Source of the DNA: DATDAH01 sp963823495
GTDB lineage: Bacteria; Actinomycetota; Acidimicrobiia; Acidimicrobiales; DATDAH01
NCBI GenBank assembly: GCA_963823495.1
Contig: CAWGLV010000001.1
Coordinates: 1,798,001 to 1,862,000 of the forward strand
Direction of reading: 5' to 3'
DNA length: 64,000 nucleotides
Shown here: one piece after another, positions 61,817 through 64,000 of the stretch
Layout: every line of letters begins with the position of its first letter
Numbering within the stretch: the stretch's first letter is position 1
Position numbers and translations under genes: made by a program
Notes under the pieces: generated by a model
Seen by the model: only the letters and a program-made list of their open reading frames with translations
Databases searched by the model: none
Told to the model about the DNA's origin: nothing

Positions 61817-63226
61817 ATGACGAAGTCCGACGGTGGGTTCCGCATCGAGCACGACTCCATGGGTGAGGTGCAGGTTCCCTTCAGCGCCAAGTACGCCGCC
61901 CAGACCCAACGGGCGGTGGAGAACTTCCCGATCTCGGGCCTGAGGATCGACCGCCGCCTGATCCGGGCCCTGGCGATGATCAAGGGCGAGGCGGCGAAGG
62001 TGAACGCCGGCTTGGACGAGGTCCCCGACGTGGACCCGGCGCGGGCCGACGCCATCGCCGCGGCGGCCGACGAGGTGGCCGACGGCCGGTGGGACGATCA
62101 CTTCCCGATCGACGTCTTCCAGACCGGTTCCGGAACGTCGTCGAACATGAACACCAACGAGGTGCTGGCCACGCTGGCGTCCGAGAAGCTGGGGGAGGAG
62201 GGGGCCGTGCACCCCAACGACCACGTCAACGCCTCACAGTCCTCCAACGACGTGTTCCCCACCGCCATGCACCTCGCGGTGGCCGAGGCCCTGAGAGACG
62301 ACCTCCTGCCCGCTCTGGGCCACCTGGCCGCGTCCCTGGAGAGGAAGTCCGACGAGTTCGCCCCGGTGGTCAAGTCCGGCCGCACCCACCTCATGGATGC
62401 CACGCCGGTCACCCTCGGCCAGGAGTTCGGCGGGTTCGCCGCCCAGATCAGCCAGGGAGCGGAGCGCATCGAGGGCGTCCTGGGCCGGGTCGGCGAGGTC
62501 CCCCTGGGCGGCACCGCCGTCGGGACCGGCATCAACGCCCCGCCGGCGTTCGCCCCGGCGGTGATCGCCGCGCTGGCCGAGCGCACGGGCCTGCCCATCA
62601 CCGAGGCCCGCGACCACTTCGCCGCCCAAGCCAGCCGGGACGGCCTGGTCGAGGCCTCCGGCCTGCTCCGGGTGATCGCAGTGGCTCTGGTCAAGATCGC
62701 CAACGACCTGCGTTGGATGGCCTCGGGCCCCCGCACCGGCCTGGCCGAGATCCGCCTCCCCGACCTCCAGCCGGGCTCCTCGATCATGCCGGGCAAGGTG
62801 AACCCGGTCATCCCCGAGGCGGTGACCCAGGTCGCGGCCCAGGTCATGGGCAACGACGCCGCGGTGGCCTTCGGTGGGTCGCAGGGGACCCTCGAGCTGA
62901 ACGTCTTCATGCCGATGATGGCCCACAACCTGCTCGAGTCGATCCGCCTGCTGGCCAACGTGTCGGCGGTCTTCGCCGACACCTGCATCGACGGCATCGA
63001 GGCCGACGAGGAGCGGTGCCGGGCCTACGCCGAGTCGTCGCCCTCCATCGGGACCTCGCTCAACCCCTACATCGGCTATGAGAAGGCCGCGGCCGTCATC
63101 AAGCGGGCGGTCAAGGAGAACACGACCATCCGGGCCATCGTCCTGGAGGAGGGCCTCATGACCGATGAGGAGCTGACCAAGGCCCTCGACATCGAGGCGA
63201 TGACCCGAGGCGGGATCATCAAGTGA
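61817..63226 (+). CDS. fumC: Class II fumarate hydratase
   Basis: 469 residues. FRIEHDSMGEVQVPFSAKYAAQTQRAVENFPISG, the substrate region TGSGTSSNMNTNEV, NDHVNASQSSNDVFPTAMH, GRTHLMDATPVTLGQEFGG and signature GSSIMPGKVNPV are all present. Catalyses fumarate to malate in the TCA cycle. Oxygen-stable, no iron-sulfur cluster. Palindrome copy C follows the stop. Confidence 0.94.
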   Translation: MTKSDGGFRIEHDSMGEVQVPFSAKYAAQTQRAVENFPISGLRIDRRLIRALAMIKGEAAKVNAGLDEVPDVDPARADAIAAAADEVADGRWDDHFPIDVFQTGSGTSSNMNTNEVLATLASEKLGEEGAVHPNDHVNASQSSNDVFPTAMHLAVAEALRDDLLPALGHLAASLERKSDEFAPVVKSGRTHLMDATPVTLGQEFGGFAAQISQGAERIEGVLGRVGEVPLGGTAVGTGINAPPAFAPAVIAALAERTGLPITEARDHFAAQASRDGLVEASGLLRVIAVALVKIANDLRWMASGPRTGLAEIRLPDLQPGSSIMPGKVNPVIPEAVTQVAAQVMGNDAAVAFGGSQGTLELNVFMPMMAHNLLESIRLLANVSAVFADTCIDGIEADEERCRAYAESSPSIGTSLNPYIGYEKAAAVIKRAVKENTTIRAIVLEEGLMTDEELTKALDIEAMTRGGIIK

Positions 63227-63231
63227 CGACT

Positions 63232-63272
63232 TCGCGTCAGTTGGTCCCGTCCAGCGTGACCAGCTGACGCGA
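63232..63272. repeat. Long palindrome, copy C (between convergent fumC and the redoxin-like gene)
   Basis: GCGTCAGTTGGTC at 63234 pairs with GACCAGCTGACGC ending at 63270; the arms are about 18-20 bp with a few mismatches. Related to copies A and B (GCGTC..TTGGTCACGC). Probably a bidirectional terminator. Confidence 0.65.
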
Positions 63273-63289
63273 TTCGAGGTCGGGGACGC

Positions 63290-63781
63290 TCAGCCGGCGG
63301 CGGGGGAGCCGGGGAAGGGGCCGGGGTCGCCGGGTGCCGGGATGCCCGGCGGGGTCCAGCTCATCTCGAGGGCCAGGTCGGTGGTCGCCGCCCGCCACTC
63401 CAGCGGGTCCCAGCCCTCGGCCCGGGACACCACCGTGAGATCGGTGCGGATGTGGGCGAAGACCGGCAGGGTCTCGGCCTCGAGGGCCTTGACCAGCTCG
63501 CGGTCGGGGTCGACGAAGGTGAGGAACTCGATGGCCCAGGGACCGAGGAAGCGGCGGGCGTCGCCGGCCTTGGCGGTCACCACGAAGGCCACCCGGCAGT
63601 CGGCCTGGGCGAAGGAGCCCAGGATCCGGCCGGCGGTCTCCAGTAGCCAGGCGCTCTCGTTGGTGTAGGGGTCCAGGACGACCAGGGCGAGGTGGAAGTT
63701 GGTCACCCACTCCGACAGCGGGCGGGCATCGCCCTCCAGCGGGGCCAGTTCGAGATCGGCGGGCGCCTGCGTGCTCGTCAC
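63290..63781 (-). CDS. Thioredoxin-like fold protein without visible redox Cys pair
   Basis: 163 residues from GTG 63781; TACCTT (minus strand, 63795-63790) ends 8 nt upstream. FHLALVVLDPYTNESAWLLETAGRILGSFAQADCRVAFVVTAKAGDARRFLGPWAIEFLTFVDPDRELVKALEAETLPVFAHI has the secondary-structure order of a redoxin, with a cis-Pro-like LPVFAHI. A CxxC is lacking. Function unknown. Confidence 0.65.
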   Translation of the reverse strand: MTSTQAPADLELAPLEGDARPLSEWVTNFHLALVVLDPYTNESAWLLETAGRILGSFAQADCRVAFVVTAKAGDARRFLGPWAIEFLTFVDPDRELVKALEAETLPVFAHIRTDLTVVSRAEGWDPLEWRAATTDLALEMSWTPPGIPAPGDPGPFPGSPAAG

Positions 63782-63833
63782 GGCGACCGAAGGTACAGCG
63801 CCCGGTTCGGCGAACGCGAACTCCCGGGGTCGA

Positions 63834-63839
63834 TACCGT
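63834..63839 (+). promoter_or_regulatory. -10 element of the eIF-2B-like gene (leaderless type)
   Basis: TACCGT ends 8 nt before the ATG at 63848. Confidence 0.4.
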
Positions 63840-63847
63840 CGAGCGCG

Positions 63848-64000
63848 ATGCACCCGATCGAGCGTCTGCGCTACGTGGCCCGGGCCCACGGCGCCTCGCA
63901 GGCGGTGATGGTCACCGAGACGGCGGCAGCCCTGTGCTCGTTCGGTCGCGACCCCCAGGGCCTGGTCACCGCCTGTCGCCGCATCGTCGACCACCAGCCG
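63848..64000 (+). CDS. Initiation factor 2B-like protein (partial, runs off the window end)
   Basis: The first 51 residues: MHPIERLRYVARAHGASQAVMVTETAAALCSFGRDPQGLVTACRRIVDHQP. The helical N-terminus resembles bacterial proteins annotated as translation initiation factor eIF-2B / methylthioribose-phosphate isomerase-like. Only the start is visible, so the assignment is tentative. Confidence 0.5.
   Translation, partial: MHPIERLRYVARAHGASQAVMVTETAAALCSFGRDPQGLVTACRRIVDHQP

Noticed and set aside
23265..63272. The long palindromes as insertion-sequence ends
   Set aside because: No transposase, target duplication or paired ends lie between or beside them within the window.

Overview
The window is a high-GC (about 70% by eye) chromosomal segment of an actinobacterium. 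The two tiny actinobacterial ribosomal proteins bL37 and bS22, a resuscitation-promoting factor, F420-type luciferase-like oxidoreductases, and the gene order metG-tatD-rpf-rsmA-ispE / glmU-prs-rplY-pth-mfd / mazG-eno-ftsB / DUF501-ppx all point to Actinomycetota. The class is probably Acidimicrobiia, which is an inference. I saw no CRISPR array, prophage, insertion sequence or rRNA. Two tRNAs are present: Gln(UUG) and Leu(UAA).

Layout. 1-4.2 kb: a partial LysM/transglycosylase-like gene, the zinc regulator zur, bL37, and a divergent znuC / znuA-znuB zinc importer with palindromic operators inside both N-termini. 4.2-13.6 kb: a PHP hydrolase, ychF, DUF192, rsmI, rmuC, metG, tatD, an Rpf-like muralytic protein, rsmA, ispE and bS22. 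13.6-26.4 kb: mmsA, a small membrane protein, tRNA-Gln, a shortened glmU, prs, rplY, pth, mfd, a SurA-like lipoprotein, mazG, and an enolase read in frame into an FtsB/DivIC protein.

26.4-38.1 kb is a metabolic insert between ftsB and the DUF501-ppx pair that normally follows it. It holds an ABC-2 exporter, then a form II carbon-monoxide-dehydrogenase-like molybdenum hydroxylase (coxS-L-M, minus strand). Its maturation operon (coxD, coxE, two XdhC-type genes, a DUF1707 protein, a MobA-like nucleotidyltransferase, coxG) runs on the plus strand straight into DUF501-ppx with overlapping stops and starts.

39.5-64 kb is mixed: a GNAT; a PlsC/epimerase/enoyl-CoA hydratase operon; a RecB-type nuclease; tRNA-Leu; a TetR + secreted M6 protease operon; an amidohydrolase / acyl-CoA ligase / class III aminotransferase operon; a secreted M23 + FG-GAP protein; a membrane-anchored HELTH protein; a luciferase-like oxidoreductase paired with a possible diiron protein; a serine hydrolase; a second luciferase-like enzyme; an SDR; fumC; a redoxin-like protein; and the start of an eIF-2B-like gene.

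Cross-cutting signals. Many transcription units show TAnnnT 6-9 nt before the start codon, as expected for leaderless mRNAs. Two conserved genes (rsmA, ppx) can only be full length if they start at CTG. Near-identical long palindromes sit at three gene ends. Genes are tightly coupled: 4-nt stop/start overlaps (ATGA, GTGA, even CTGA) are common.
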